DNA from: Actinoplanes lutulentus
Lineage (GTDB): Bacteria; Actinomycetota; Actinomycetes; Mycobacteriales; Micromonosporaceae
Length of the DNA: 64,000 bases
Direction of reading: 5' to 3'
Assembly: GCF_003259845.1 (NCBI RefSeq)
Contig: NZ_QLMJ01000007.1
Location: forward strand, 186,001-250,000
Below, one piece after another: positions 16,414 through 25,689 of the stretch. The notes beneath the pieces were generated by a model. The model made no database searches. It was not told the DNA's origin and was given only the letters and a program-made list of their open reading frames with translations. Position numbers and translations under genes: made by a program. The first letter of the stretch is position 1. The number at the start of each line of letters is the position of its first letter.

Positions 16414-16740
16414 CTAGGGCCGATCGGCCTCGGACGCCAGCTCGTCGGTGATCAGCAGGTCCTGGCGTACCCGGCCGGAGCGGTAACCGGCGCGGCCGAC
16501 CATGTGGGCGGCTACCGGGGCGGTCGCCATCTGGAAGACCGCTACCAGCGCCATCACCCCCAGGTGGTCGCGTAGGCGCAGAGCGCAGCCGGCCAGGATC
16601 AGCAGCAGGCCCAGGGCCTGCGGTTTGGTGGCGGCGTGCATTCGGGACAGCAGGTCGGGGAAGCGAACCAGGGCCACGCCGGCGGAGAGGCTGAGCAGGG
16701 CGCCGACGATGAGGCAGAAATAAGCCAGCGCATCGATCAT
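16414..16740 (-). CDS. mrpG: Na+/H+ antiporter subunit MrpG/MnhG
   Basis: 108 residues with three membrane helices; the family stretch RFPDLLSRMHAATKPQALG is clear. Small subunit of the multi-subunit Mrp antiporter in the plasma membrane. ATG at 16740 overlaps the mrpF stop as ATGA. Confidence 0.88.
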   Translation of the reverse strand: MIDALAYFCLIVGALLSLSAGVALVRFPDLLSRMHAATKPQALGLLLILAGCALRLRDHLGVMALVAVFQMATAPVAAHMVGRAGYRSGRVRQDLLITDELASEADRP

Positions 16741-17000
16741 GAGGGCGGCCTCGTGGTGGCGAAGCGGGCCACGCTCACCGAGCCGATGAAGCCCAGGATC
16801 GACAGGACCACCAGGACCGGCAGCGCTGTCGCGTCCCGGGAGAAGGCGGCCTCCGCGCCGATCGCGGCCATCACGATGGCGAGCAGCACGTCCATCGCGA
16901 TGATCCGGTCCAGGACGGTCGGGCCGCGGACGATGCGTACCAGGGCCAGCACGGCGCCGGCGGTGAGCAGGACGGTGACGATCACCGCTACCACTGTCAT
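16737..17000 (-). CDS. mrpF: Na+/H+ antiporter subunit MrpF/MnhF
   Basis: 87 residues, three helices. The conserved RIVRGPTVLDRIIAMDVL is the MrpF signature. ATG at 17000 overlaps the mrpE stop, and its own stop overlaps mrpG. Confidence 0.88.
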   Translation of the reverse strand: MTVVAVIVTVLLTAGAVLALVRIVRGPTVLDRIIAMDVLLAIVMAAIGAEAAFSRDATALPVLVVLSILGFIGSVSVARFATTRPPS

Positions 17001-17530
17001 CGATTCTCCCTGCATAGAGTGCGTTCCGCCGGGGAGCCGAACGCGGCGACGAGGCGGCGTTCCAGGGCCAGCACCTCGCCGCGGAAACGTTCCACGTCGG
17101 CCAGGTCGGATACGCCGAGGACGTGCACGTAGAGGACACCCCGTTCGCGGTCGACCTCGACGATGAGGCTGCCCGGCACCAGCGACAACGCCTCCGCCGT
17201 CAGGGTCAGGCCCAGGTCGGACGGGACACGCAGCGGCACCGCGATGACCGCGCTGCGCGGGGTGCTGCCGAACCGGAACGCCAGCGCCGCCACCTGCGCG
17301 CTCGCCACCACCAGGTCGACGGCGAACCGGCCGGCGAATTTCAGTACGCCGAGGGGGTGCACGCGGCCCGCGTAGGTGACCGGCGGCAGCGGGAAGACGG
17401 TCAGCACCACGATCGCGATCAGCAGGCCGCCGATCACGGTGAGCGGGGTGAACGAGCCCCACAGCAGCGTCCAGATGACGGTCAGCGCAGCCGCGGCGAC
17501 ACACCGGTCCCGCCAGCGCCCGGCGATCAT
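16997..17530 (-). CDS. mrpE: Na+/H+ antiporter subunit MrpE/MnhE
   Basis: 177 residues: hydrophobic N-terminal half, then a cytoplasmic domain (LTLTAEALSLVPGSLIVEVD) typical of MrpE. ATG at 17530 overlaps mrpD by four bases. Confidence 0.87.
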   Translation of the reverse strand: MIAGRWRDRCVAAAALTVIWTLLWGSFTPLTVIGGLLIAIVVLTVFPLPPVTYAGRVHPLGVLKFAGRFAVDLVVASAQVAALAFRFGSTPRSAVIAVPLRVPSDLGLTLTAEALSLVPGSLIVEVDRERGVLYVHVLGVSDLADVERFRGEVLALERRLVAAFGSPAERTLCRENR

Positions 17531-19044
17531 GACGCACCCCGGAAAACGTCGCCCAGGACGGATCGGGCGTAACCGGCTCGGTCGCTCAGATCGCCCGCAG
17601 CCTGGTCACCGACCGCGAAGAGCGGGCCGGCCACCACGGTGAGCGCCACGCCGAGCGCGACCAGGGCCAGGGTCGGGATGATCATCAGGGGTGGGCACTT
17701 CCCGGCGTCGGGTGCGGGCATCGACGGGTTCGGGGCACGCCAGAACGCCAGGTTCCAGACACGGGCGATCGCGTACAGGGTGAGCAGGCTGGTCAGCACG
17801 CTGCCGATCACCAGCAGCCAGGCGAGCACCCCGCCGTCGGCGATACCCGCCTCGATCAGCCCGAGCTTGCCGATGAATCCGGAGAACGGTGGGATGCCGG
17901 CCAGGTTCAGCGCCGGTATCAGGAACGCGATGGCGAGCACCGGATTGAGCCGGGCCAGGCCGCCGAGCCGGTCCAGGGCGGTGCTGCCGCCGCGTTTCTC
18001 GATCAAGCCGGCCGCGAGGAACAGCGTGGTCTGCACGGTGATGTGGTGCACCACGTAGAAGATCGCGCTGGCCATCCCGAGCCGGCTGGTCAGGCCGACG
18101 CCGAACAGCAGATAGCCGATATGGCTGACCAGGGTGAACGACAGCAGCCGCTTGATGTCCGACTGCGCGACCGCGCCCAGAATGCCGACCAGCATGGTCA
18201 GCAAGGCCAAGATCAAGAGCACCACGGTCGCCCTTCCACCAGGGAAGAGCAGGGTTTCGGTACGGATGATCGCGTACACACCGACCTTGGTAAGGAGGCC
18301 CGCGAAGACGGCGGTGACCGGGGCCGGCGCGGTCGGATAACTGTCCGGCAGCCACGAGGAGAGCGGGAAGACCGCCGCCTTGATGCCGAAGGCGAGCAGC
18401 AGCATGCCCTGCAGGATCAGCCGGAGACTGTCCGGCAGCCCGTCCAGCCGTTCGGCGAGCTGGGCCATGTTGAGGGTGCCGGTGGCCGCGTAGATCAGCC
18501 CGATCGCGGTCAGGAAGATCACCGAGGACAGGAGGCTGACCACGACGTACGTGGTGCCGGCCCGGATACGGTTCTCGGTGCCGCCCAGGGTCAGCAGCAC
18601 GTAACTGGCGACCAGCAGGATCTCGAAGCCGACGTAGAGGTTGAACAGGTCCCCGGCGAGGAACGCGTTTGTCACGCCGGCGGTCAGCACCAGGTACGTC
18701 GGGTGGTACACCGAGAGCGGCGTCTCCTCGTGCCCGTCGGCCATGCCCTGGCCGATCGAGTAGATCAGCACGCAGACCGTGACGGCCGCGGAGACCACCA
18801 GCATCAGCGCGGCGAGCTCGTCGGCGACCAGCACGATGCCGAGTGGTGCGGCCCAGCCACCGACCGCGACCACGAGCGGCCCGCCGGTGGTGGTGAGCGC
18901 GAGCAGGGCCGCCGAGACGAGCAGGGTCGCGGTCAGCGCGGTGAGGCTGATCGTCCGCTGCACGCGCGGGCGGCCCGCCATCAGCAGCGTGAGCGCGGCG
19001 CCGAGCAGCGGGATCGTCACCGGCAGGGGTACGAGCCAGGTCAT
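17527..19044 (-). CDS. mrpD: Na+/H+ antiporter subunit MrpD/MnhD
   Basis: 505 residues, about 14 helices, homologous to proton-pumping ND2/ND4 subunits of complex I. The segments GILGAVAQSDIKRLLSFTLV, SHIGYLLFGVG and YVVHHITVQTTLFLAAG carry the lysine and histidine residues of the proton path. Forms with MrpA the ion-translocating core. Overlaps mrpC and mrpE by ATGA. Confidence 0.92.
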   Translation of the reverse strand: MTWLVPLPVTIPLLGAALTLLMAGRPRVQRTISLTALTATLLVSAALLALTTTGGPLVVAVGGWAAPLGIVLVADELAALMLVVSAAVTVCVLIYSIGQGMADGHEETPLSVYHPTYLVLTAGVTNAFLAGDLFNLYVGFEILLVASYVLLTLGGTENRIRAGTTYVVVSLLSSVIFLTAIGLIYAATGTLNMAQLAERLDGLPDSLRLILQGMLLLAFGIKAAVFPLSSWLPDSYPTAPAPVTAVFAGLLTKVGVYAIIRTETLLFPGGRATVVLLILALLTMLVGILGAVAQSDIKRLLSFTLVSHIGYLLFGVGLTSRLGMASAIFYVVHHITVQTTLFLAAGLIEKRGGSTALDRLGGLARLNPVLAIAFLIPALNLAGIPPFSGFIGKLGLIEAGIADGGVLAWLLVIGSVLTSLLTLYAIARVWNLAFWRAPNPSMPAPDAGKCPPLMIIPTLALVALGVALTVVAGPLFAVGDQAAGDLSDRAGYARSVLGDVFRGAS

Positions 19045-19430
19045 GAGTTGTCCTCCGCGCCGGAGCCTTCGTCGCGTTCGGCGAGCAGCATGATCCGGCG
19101 GTCCTCGACGTCGTCCTGCACCTCGTCGTGCCCGGCCATGGCCCAGCTGCGGTACGCGAGAGCCAGCAGGAACGCCGTCATCCCGAGCGTGATCACGATG
19201 GCCGTCAGGATCATGATCTGCGGCAGCGGATCGGCCATCTCGCTTTCCGGAGCGCCACCGACGATGGGCGGCGCACCCGCCTTGCCGCCGAGCAGGATCA
19301 GCAGGTTGACCCCGTTGCCGAGCAGGATCATGCCCATCAGGATCCGGGTCAGGCTGCGTTCGAGCAGCATCGAGACACCGGCGGCGAAGAGCACGCCGAT
19401 CACCACGACGTAGACGAGATTCGGGGTCAT
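19041..19430 (-). CDS. mrpC: Na+/H+ antiporter subunit MrpC/MnhC
   Basis: 129 residues, homologous to NuoK. Three helices with the family motif RILMGMILLGNGVNLLIL. The C-terminal 25 residues are charged and cytoplasmic. Overlaps its neighbours by four bases on both sides. Confidence 0.9.
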   Translation of the reverse strand: MTPNLVYVVVIGVLFAAGVSMLLERSLTRILMGMILLGNGVNLLILLGGKAGAPPIVGGAPESEMADPLPQIMILTAIVITLGMTAFLLALAYRSWAMAGHDEVQDDVEDRRIMLLAERDEGSGAEDNS

Positions 19431-22237
19431 ACCAGCTCCTTCACCCGGTCGTCGCCGGTCGCCGCCTCGGAGGCGGAGCCGGCGTCGTGCCGGCGATCCA
19501 GCTCGGCGCCGAGGCTGCGCAGGATCTCCAGCACCAGGCCGACCACGATCAGGTAGACGCCGATGTCGAAGACGGCCGAAGTGGCGAAGTGGATGTGGCC
19601 GAGCACCGGCAGGTGCAGGTCGATCAGGGCGCTCTGCAGCACCTGGCCGCCGGCGATCATCGCGGCGAGGCCGCTGCCCACCGCGATCAGCAGTCCGGTG
19701 CCGAGCACCAGGCCGGCGTCGACCGGGGCCGCGGCGTTCAGCTCGGGTTTGCCGCCGGCCAGATATCGGGTGGTCAGCGCCAGCCCGGCGACCAGGCCGC
19801 CGGCGAACCCGCCGCCCGGCTCGTTGTGGCCGGAGAAGAGCAGGTAGATCGAGAAGAGCACGATCGTGTGGAACAGCAGGCGCGTCACCACCTGCAGGAT
19901 GATCGACTGCCGGCGTGCTTCCGGGGTGTCACCGGCACGCAGCCAGCCCGGCCCGCCGTTGGTCAAGGAACCGGACGGAGAAGTCGAGCGCCCGCGCAGC
20001 GCGTCGTCCCTGCGGAAGATCAGGCTGGCCACGCCGGTCGCGGCCACCACCAGCACCGAGATCTCGCCCATCGTGTCCCAGGCGCGGATGTCGACGAGCG
20101 CCACGTTGACGATGTTGGTGCCACCGCCGTAGGAGACCGCGAGATCCGGGAAATCGACCGAGATCGGGACGGCCTGCCGGCCGCTGACCGCCGCGTACGC
20201 CATCCCGGCGGCCACCAGCCCGGACGCCACCGCGACGACGTTGCGGACCACCCGGCTGCCGACCAGCGGACGGGCCGAGAAGAAGGCCGGCAACCGGCGC
20301 AGCACCAGCAGGAACATCACGATCGTGGCGGTCTCCACCAGGAACTGGGTGAGCGCCAGGTCGGGAGCGCCGTGCAGGATGAAGAGGACGGCCATGCCGT
20401 ACCCGCCGACGCCGACCAGGATCATCGCGGTCATCCGGCGCCGGGCCCGGGCCGCGAGCAGCGCGGACGCGGCCACGACGGCGCCGGCCACGAGCTGCAG
20501 CGGGCTGTCCCAGAGACGGATGCCGGCCGGCCAGGGCGCGCCGAGAGCCAGCGTGACCGTGCCGATGACGACCATGACCACCAGGATCATGCCGAGCGAG
20601 AACGGCAGCGAGCCACGCTGGGTGAAGCCGGTGACCTCGACGGCGGCGCGGTCGACGGCGCCCATGATCCGGCGGTAGACCGACTCGGCGGCCGGGAAAC
20701 GCTGCGCCGGCCAGCTGTCCCGGCGCCGGGCTGCCGCGAAGATGCTCAGGCCCAGGCCGAGGACCACCACGGAGAGCAGGACCGGCAGGCCGAAGCCGTG
20801 CCAGAGGCCGAGGTGGTAGGCCGGGCCGCCGAACTCCGCGGCCCAGGGTGCGAGGACCCCGTCGAGGCGGGTGGCGAACAGGCCGGGGATCAGGCCGGCA
20901 CAGGCCAGCAGGAGCGGGGGGCCGACGAGCGCCGCTCCGGACGGTGTCGGCAATGCCCTTGCTGTGTCCGGCTTGTCGGCGAATGCTCCCCACAGCACGC
21001 GTAGGCCGTACGCGACGGTCAAGCCGGACCCGGCAACCAGGGCGAGAAGGATGAGGGGTTCCTGTTCGAAGGCCGCGAAGGCGGCCTCCTTGCCGACGAA
21101 GCCGGCGAGTGGCGGCAGGCCGGCCATCGATGCCACGGCGAGGGTGGCGGCGATCGCGAGAGCGGGCATGCGGCGGCCGAGACCGCTGAGTTCGCGCAGG
21201 TCACGCGTGCCGGTGGCGTGGTCGATCACGCCGACGACGAGGAAGAGCGCCGCTTTGAAGAGTGCGTGCGAGACCAGCAGGGCGGCACCGGCGAGCGCTG
21301 CCGTCCGGCTGCCGGCGCCGAACGCGACGGTGAGCAGGCCGAGCTGGCTGACCGTGCCGTAGGCGAGGACGAGTTTCAGATCGTGCTGGCGCATCGCCGC
21401 CCAGCCGCCGAGCAGCATCGTGACGACGCCGGCCGCAACCGTCACCCAGCGCCACGCCACGACGTCGCCGAACGCCGGTCCGAGCAGGCCGATCAGGAAG
21501 ACGCCGGCCTTCACCATCGACGCGGCGTGCAGATAGGCCGAGGCCGGCGTGGGTGCGGCCATGGCGGACGGCAGCCAGAAGCTGAACGGGAAGATCGCCG
21601 ATTTGGAGAGCGCGCCGGCCAGGATCAGCACGGCCGCGGTGGCGAGGTAACCGCCCTCCGGCAGCTGCCCGGCGGTGATCTCGGACCACTTGTAGGTGCC
21701 GGCGTGCTCACCGAGCATGACGAAGCCGACAAGCATCGCGAGACCACCGGCGGTCGTCACCACGAGCGCCTGCATGGCGGCCCGTCTCGCCGCCGCCTGC
21801 TCCGGGCTGTGCCCGATCAACAGGTAGGAGAAGACCGTCGTGAGCTCCCAGAACACGTAGAGCACGATCAGGTCGTCGGAGAGCACCAGGCCGGTCATCG
21901 CCCCGGCGAAACCCAGAAAAACCCCTGCGAATCGCCCCAGGTTCGGGTCACCCTCGGTGAAATATTTTGAGCTGTACGCCAGAACGACCGCCCCGATCCC
22001 GCCGACGACCAGCAGCATCAGCCAGGCGAGGGGTCCCATCCGCAGGGCCAGGTCGACGTCGAGGTGGGGTACCCAGGGGTAGGTCTCACTCTTTACGTCG
22101 CCCGTGTTGGCGAAGGCCCAGGCGGACGCCGCCGCGGGGACCAGCGCCAGGCCGTAGAGCACGCGATTGCCGCCGGCTCGCACCAGCAGTGGTGCGGAGA
22201 GGGCGGCTACGGCGTGCAGGATCAACAGAAGAAGCAC
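19427..22237 (-). CDS. mrpA: Na+/H+ antiporter MrpA with fused MrpB domain
   Basis: 936-residue membrane protein. Residues 1 to about 770 are MrpA: an ND5-like region (FWELTTVFSYLLIGHS, KSAIFPFSFWLPSAMAAPTP, then SAYLHAASMVKAGV) and a C-terminal MrpA extension. From about 790 the MrpB domain follows (TRLLFHTIVLFSIYLLFSGH, then NEPGGGFAGGL). No separate mrpB gene exists, so the complex is A/B-C-D-E-F-G. GTG start at 22237 with AAAGGTG seven bases upstream. Roles: Na+ extrusion and pH homeostasis. Confidence 0.93.
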   Translation of the reverse strand: MLLLLILHAVAALSAPLLVRAGGNRVLYGLALVPAAASAWAFANTGDVKSETYPWVPHLDVDLALRMGPLAWLMLLVVGGIGAVVLAYSSKYFTEGDPNLGRFAGVFLGFAGAMTGLVLSDDLIVLYVFWELTTVFSYLLIGHSPEQAAARRAAMQALVVTTAGGLAMLVGFVMLGEHAGTYKWSEITAGQLPEGGYLATAAVLILAGALSKSAIFPFSFWLPSAMAAPTPASAYLHAASMVKAGVFLIGLLGPAFGDVVAWRWVTVAAGVVTMLLGGWAAMRQHDLKLVLAYGTVSQLGLLTVAFGAGSRTAALAGAALLVSHALFKAALFLVVGVIDHATGTRDLRELSGLGRRMPALAIAATLAVASMAGLPPLAGFVGKEAAFAAFEQEPLILLALVAGSGLTVAYGLRVLWGAFADKPDTARALPTPSGAALVGPPLLLACAGLIPGLFATRLDGVLAPWAAEFGGPAYHLGLWHGFGLPVLLSVVVLGLGLSIFAAARRRDSWPAQRFPAAESVYRRIMGAVDRAAVEVTGFTQRGSLPFSLGMILVVMVVIGTVTLALGAPWPAGIRLWDSPLQLVAGAVVAASALLAARARRRMTAMILVGVGGYGMAVLFILHGAPDLALTQFLVETATIVMFLLVLRRLPAFFSARPLVGSRVVRNVVAVASGLVAAGMAYAAVSGRQAVPISVDFPDLAVSYGGGTNIVNVALVDIRAWDTMGEISVLVVAATGVASLIFRRDDALRGRSTSPSGSLTNGGPGWLRAGDTPEARRQSIILQVVTRLLFHTIVLFSIYLLFSGHNEPGGGFAGGLVAGLALTTRYLAGGKPELNAAAPVDAGLVLGTGLLIAVGSGLAAMIAGGQVLQSALIDLHLPVLGHIHFATSAVFDIGVYLIVVGLVLEILRSLGAELDRRHDAGSASEAATGDDRVKELV

Positions 22238-22311
22238 GCCACACCTTTCGCTCGCAGGCCTGCCAGCCTGCCCGGCGGATGTGGCACTCGTGACCCGGAT
22301 TCACGACAGGT

Positions 22312-22848
22312 CTATGACGTTATTAGTCCGCGGTAATCCCAGCCTCGCAACGGCTGGTCGGTCAGTGAGCCGTCGGCGCGGGGCACTCTGAGCGGGTCGC
22401 CGTCTCGGGTGAACGACACGGAGGCCACGTCGGCGCGGGCCGTCAGGGTGCAGACGATCTGGGCGTACGCGAGGACCTCGTCGCTGCGGGCGCCGGCCTC
22501 GGCGACCTCGACGGTCACGCCGTCGCTCTTATTTGAATTACGCACCGAAAGCGTCGTTCCGGACAGTGAGGTGGACAGGCCAAGACCTCGCTCGGCGGCG
22601 GTCGGGCCGGCGGTCAGGTCGTCGAGCTGGCGCTGGGTGGTCGGTACCGAGCTGACCCGGCGTACCGCCTGGACCAGGCGGCCGTCGCGGACCAGGCAGA
22701 GCACTTCGGCGACCTCGCCGCCGGGCGCCGGGCCGGCTGTCGCGGTGTTCAGGTCGCCGCGCGGGAGGGTGACGGCATGGGGTTCGTCCTGGGCCGGGAT
22801 GCCGCAGCCGGCGAGGAGCAGGGTGAGTAACAGGGCTGCTTTTTTCAC
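22312..22848 (-). CDS. GerMN-domain-like lipoprotein
   Basis: 178-residue lipoprotein: signal KKAALLLTLLLAGC with lipobox cysteine, then a GerMN-like fold (LNTATAGPAPGGEVAEVLCL, DDLTAGPTAAERGLGL). GerMN domains occur in spore and cell-envelope proteins and in LpqB, partner of the MtrAB two-component system. Here too the lipoprotein follows a kinase gene, 19 bases after its stop, and may sense or modulate the kinase outside the membrane. GTG start at 22848. mrpA begins 74 bases downstream. Confidence 0.75.
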   Translation of the reverse strand: MKKAALLLTLLLAGCGIPAQDEPHAVTLPRGDLNTATAGPAPGGEVAEVLCLVRDGRLVQAVRRVSSVPTTQRQLDDLTAGPTAAERGLGLSTSLSGTTLSVRNSNKSDGVTVEVAEAGARSDEVLAYAQIVCTLTARADVASVSFTRDGDPLRVPRADGSLTDQPLRGWDYRGLITS

Positions 22849-22867
22849 GCTGCCAGCTCCACTTTCT

Positions 22868-24217
22868 TCACGCTGTCAGCTCCACCCTGAACCGCGCTCC
22901 CCCGCCTGGCCGGTCCAGCACGGTCGCCGATCCGTCGTGCGCTGCGGCGTGACCCGCCACGATCGACAGGCCCAGGCCGGTGCCGTCGCCGCCGCCGCGG
23001 GCGTTCGCCGCCGGTCCGCGGACGAACCGGTCGAAGATCATCGGGCGGTGTTCCTCGGCGACGCCGGGGCCCTCGTCGTCCACTTCCAGGAAGCAGCGGC
23101 CTTCGCCGGCCGTTCCCAGCCGGATCGCTATCGGGCCGCCGCCGTACCGGATCGCGTTGTCGATCAGGTTGGCGAGGGTCTGCTCGATCCGGCGGCGGTC
23201 CACCCGCCAGATCTCCGGCGTGCCGGGGACCCGGGTGACCAGGTCCTCCGGCAAACCCCGGGACCGGCAGACCGCGCGGGCCAGCTCGGTGACGTCGATC
23301 TGCTCGCGGTGCACCGGCTGGTCGCTGCGGGCCAGCTCCAGGAGGTCCTCGACCAGGCTCTGGAACCGGGTCACCTCCGCCGCGATCAGGGTGACCGCCG
23401 CCGCCGACCGTTCGTCGAGGCCGTCCTTGCGCCGGTGGACGACGCTGACCGCCGCCTCCAGGGTCTGCAGCGGGGACCGCAGCTCGTGGCTCACGTCCGC
23501 GGCGAACCTGCGGTCCTTCTCCAACCGGCGGGCCAGCTGGTCGGCCATGTGGTTGAAGGCGTGCGACAGCCCGGCCAGGTCCGGCTCGGTGTCCGGGTCG
23601 AGGCGGGTGCCCAGGTCACCGGCGGCGACCTCGCGGGCGGCGCCGGCCACCACGGTGAGCGGGCGTAACGCGTAGCGGGTGACGTACCAGCCGACGGCGG
23701 CGCCTCCGGCGGCCACCATGATGGCGACGGCGGTGAGGACCAGCGCGAGCAGCTGCAGCGTACGGTCCAGCTCCTGCAGCGACACGATCTCGTAGAACGC
23801 CGCCGACCCGGAGAGCGGGATGCCCACCACCAGGGCCGGGACGGTGTCGCGCTGGATGCGCTGCGCGCCGGCCTCACCCCGGCCGAGCATCTCCTGGAGG
23901 CCGGCCGGGATGGCGGTGCCGGCGGCGGGTTCGGCGGTCCGCGAATACCACTCGCCGCCCAGGTGCAGCAGCACGAACCGGTCGGCGCCGGTGTCCAGCG
24001 CGCTCAGCGCCTCCGACACGTCCGGGACCGGGCCGGTCACCCCGGCGTTCACCACCGTCGCGTCGAAATAGGCGGCACGGACCGCGGTCCGCTCACGCTC
24101 GGCGAACAACGTGTTGCGGATCAGTTCGTACGACACCAGGCTCACGCACGCCGACAGCAGCAGCGCGCCGACGGCGAACGCGGCGCTGACCCGGGCACGC
24201 AGGCCGATCGGTTTCAC
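22868..24217 (-). CDS. Sensor histidine kinase (HAMP-HisKA-HATPase)
   Basis: 449 residues. One helix near the N-terminus, an extracytoplasmic domain of about 130 residues, a second helix (LLALVLTAVAIMVAAGG), HAMP (TRYALRPLTVVAGAAREVAA), the H-box DVSHELRSPLQTLE, N-box NLIDNAIRYGG, and G-boxes DDEGPGV and GTGLGLSI. GTG at 24217 overlaps the response regulator stop as GTGA. Together with the GerMN lipoprotein it resembles the Cse or AfsQ envelope-stress arrangement of streptomycetes. The signal is unknown. Confidence 0.88.
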   Translation of the reverse strand: MKPIGLRARVSAAFAVGALLLSACVSLVSYELIRNTLFAERERTAVRAAYFDATVVNAGVTGPVPDVSEALSALDTGADRFVLLHLGGEWYSRTAEPAAGTAIPAGLQEMLGRGEAGAQRIQRDTVPALVVGIPLSGSAAFYEIVSLQELDRTLQLLALVLTAVAIMVAAGGAAVGWYVTRYALRPLTVVAGAAREVAAGDLGTRLDPDTEPDLAGLSHAFNHMADQLARRLEKDRRFAADVSHELRSPLQTLEAAVSVVHRRKDGLDERSAAAVTLIAAEVTRFQSLVEDLLELARSDQPVHREQIDVTELARAVCRSRGLPEDLVTRVPGTPEIWRVDRRRIEQTLANLIDNAIRYGGGPIAIRLGTAGEGRCFLEVDDEGPGVAEEHRPMIFDRFVRGPAANARGGGDGTGLGLSIVAGHAAAHDGSATVLDRPGGGARFRVELTA

Positions 24218-24903
24218 GGCTGCAGCTTGTATCCCAGGCCACGGACCGTGACCAGGTGGCGGGGCTTCGCATTGTCCAGCTCGATCTTGTGACGGAGCCG
24301 GCCGACGTGCACGTCGACGACACGTTCGTCGCCGAACTCGTACCCCCAGACGCGCTGGAGCAGCTGCTGGCGGGAGAGGACCAGGCCGGGGTGGGCGGCC
24401 AGCTCGCACAGCAGGCGGAACTCGGTGCGGGTGACGGGTACCGGGGTGCCGTTCAGGCGTACCTCGCCCGCGTCCGGACTGACCTGCAGATCGCCGAAGG
24501 TGAACACGGTGGCCGCGGGGGCGGTCGCCGCCGCGGCGGCGACCTTGGAGCGTCGTCGCAGGGCCCGCAGCCGGGCCGCCAGCTCCTTGACCGCCACCGG
24601 CTTGATCACGTAGTCGTCGGCACCCGCCTCCAGCGCCGCGACGATGTCGTGGGTGTCGTCCCGGGCGCTGATCACGATGATCGGCACCTCGGTGTCCCGG
24701 CGCAGCTGCCGGATGCACTCGAAGCCGTCCATCCCCGGCAGCATCAGGTCGACCAGCACCGTGTCGGCGGGCCGGCGGCGCTGCTCGGCGAGGCCTTCCT
24801 CAGCGGTCGCGGCGGTGTACGAGGTGTATCCCTCGTCCTCCAGGGCCATCGACAGCGAGAGCCTGATCCGGTCGTCATCCTCGATCAACAGCACGGCGGT
24901 CAT
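24214..24903 (-). CDS. OmpR/PhoB-family response regulator
   Basis: 229 residues. Receiver domain with acidic pocket EDD (8-10), phospho-acceptor D52 (VLVDLMLPG) and K at VIKPVAVKEL; an Ala-rich linker; then a winged-helix DNA-binding domain (RTEFRLLCELAAHPGLVLSR, RLRHKIE, VRGLGYKLQP). Heads the regulator-kinase-lipoprotein operon. The mrp genes start just downstream in the same direction and could be targets; that is inference from position. Confidence 0.9.
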   Translation of the reverse strand: MTAVLLIEDDDRIRLSLSMALEDEGYTSYTAATAEEGLAEQRRRPADTVLVDLMLPGMDGFECIRQLRRDTEVPIIVISARDDTHDIVAALEAGADDYVIKPVAVKELAARLRALRRRSKVAAAAATAPAATVFTFGDLQVSPDAGEVRLNGTPVPVTRTEFRLLCELAAHPGLVLSRQQLLQRVWGYEFGDERVVDVHVGRLRHKIELDNAKPRHLVTVRGLGYKLQP

Positions 24904-25032
24904 ATCCGCATGATGCCGCCCGGATCGCTGGAATGCCCTTCACGTGCGTAGGACGAGGGGTTTGTCACGGAACTGTCATGGCTGTGGGCCGGGATCGCCA
25001 CGCCGCCCGGCCAGGCTCGGTGGAGTCGTTTT

Positions 25033-25086
25033 GGCGCTGTTCTTTCGGCGCTGTTCTTTCGGCGCTCTTCTTTGGCGCTCTTCTTT
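25033..25086 (+). repeat. 13-14 bp tandem repeat in a 5' region
   Basis: Two copies of GGCGCTGTTCTTTC and two of GGCGCTCTTCTTT, ending 25 bases before a small membrane-protein gene. It lies in the divergent region after the response regulator start (24904-25111) and may affect promoter spacing. Confidence 0.7.
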
Positions 25087-25111
25087 GGCGCTTGGACCGT
25101 GGGAGGTGGGC

Positions 25112-25372
25112 ATGTCGGCCGTCAGCCTGGCCGTCGCTGTGGCCGTCGGTATCGTCGCCGGCCTGGCCGTCTGTGCGCCGCTGCGCCGCCGCGGGCTGCC
25201 GCTGTGGCTGCCATTCGCCGCCGGGGTCGGCGCCGCAGTGCTGGCCAGCGTCGTCACCCGGCTCTCGAACGCGGAGAGGACCAGCCTGACCCTCATCGAA
25301 TTCCTGCTCCAGATCCTCTTCGCCGGCGCCGGACTGGCTGCCGTGGCGGTGACCGCGAGGAACGAACGATGA
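25112..25372 (+). CDS. Small two-helix membrane protein
   Basis: 86 residues: helix 1 (VSLAVAVAVGIVAGLAVCAP), a short basic loop (LRRRGLPLW), further hydrophobic segments (FAAGVGAAVLASVV; FLLQILFAGAGLAAVAVT) and a charged end. Start ATG 25112 has GGGAGG seven bases upstream. Its stop overlaps the STAS gene start (ATGA), so the two are co-translated. No family recognised. Confidence 0.65.
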   Translation: MSAVSLAVAVAVGIVAGLAVCAPLRRRGLPLWLPFAAGVGAAVLASVVTRLSNAERTSLTLIEFLLQILFAGAGLAAVAVTARNER

Positions 25373-25689
25373 CCGATTTCATGGATGCCGTTGTTGTCAC
25401 GCCGCTGACCGACCTGGATCGGGAGGTCGCGGAGCAGCTCCGCCCCGAACTGATGTCCGCCGCTGGTGAAGGTCGTGATGTGGTGGTCGATCTGCATGCC
25501 GTGCATCTGATCGACTCGGCCGGGCTGGGGTTGCTGGTCCGGGCACATCAGGAGGCCAAGCAGAACGGTGGGCGGCTGGCGTTGGTGGCGCCGTCCCGGT
25601 TCGTGCTGACGGTCCTGCACACGATGCGGCTGGACGGGGTGTTCGATCTCTATCCGGACAGATCAAAGATCATTCGACCCGGTACGTGA
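25369..25689 (+). CDS. STAS-domain anti-sigma factor antagonist
   Basis: 106 residues, a single STAS domain of the SpoIIAA/RsbV type. The conserved phosphorylation site is S50 in VHLIDSAGLGLLV. Such proteins release a sigma factor by binding its anti-sigma kinase when unphosphorylated. No kinase or sigma gene lies nearby, so its partner is elsewhere. Translationally coupled to the small membrane protein. Its last 20 bases overlap the convergent reductase gene. Confidence 0.85.
   Translation: MTDFMDAVVVTPLTDLDREVAEQLRPELMSAAGEGRDVVVDLHAVHLIDSAGLGLLVRAHQEAKQNGGRLALVAPSRFVLTVLHTMRLDGVFDLYPDRSKIIRPGT

Noticed and set aside
19487..21004. 505-residue frame opposite mrpA
   Set aside because: Antisense shadow. 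MrpA is certain from its motifs.
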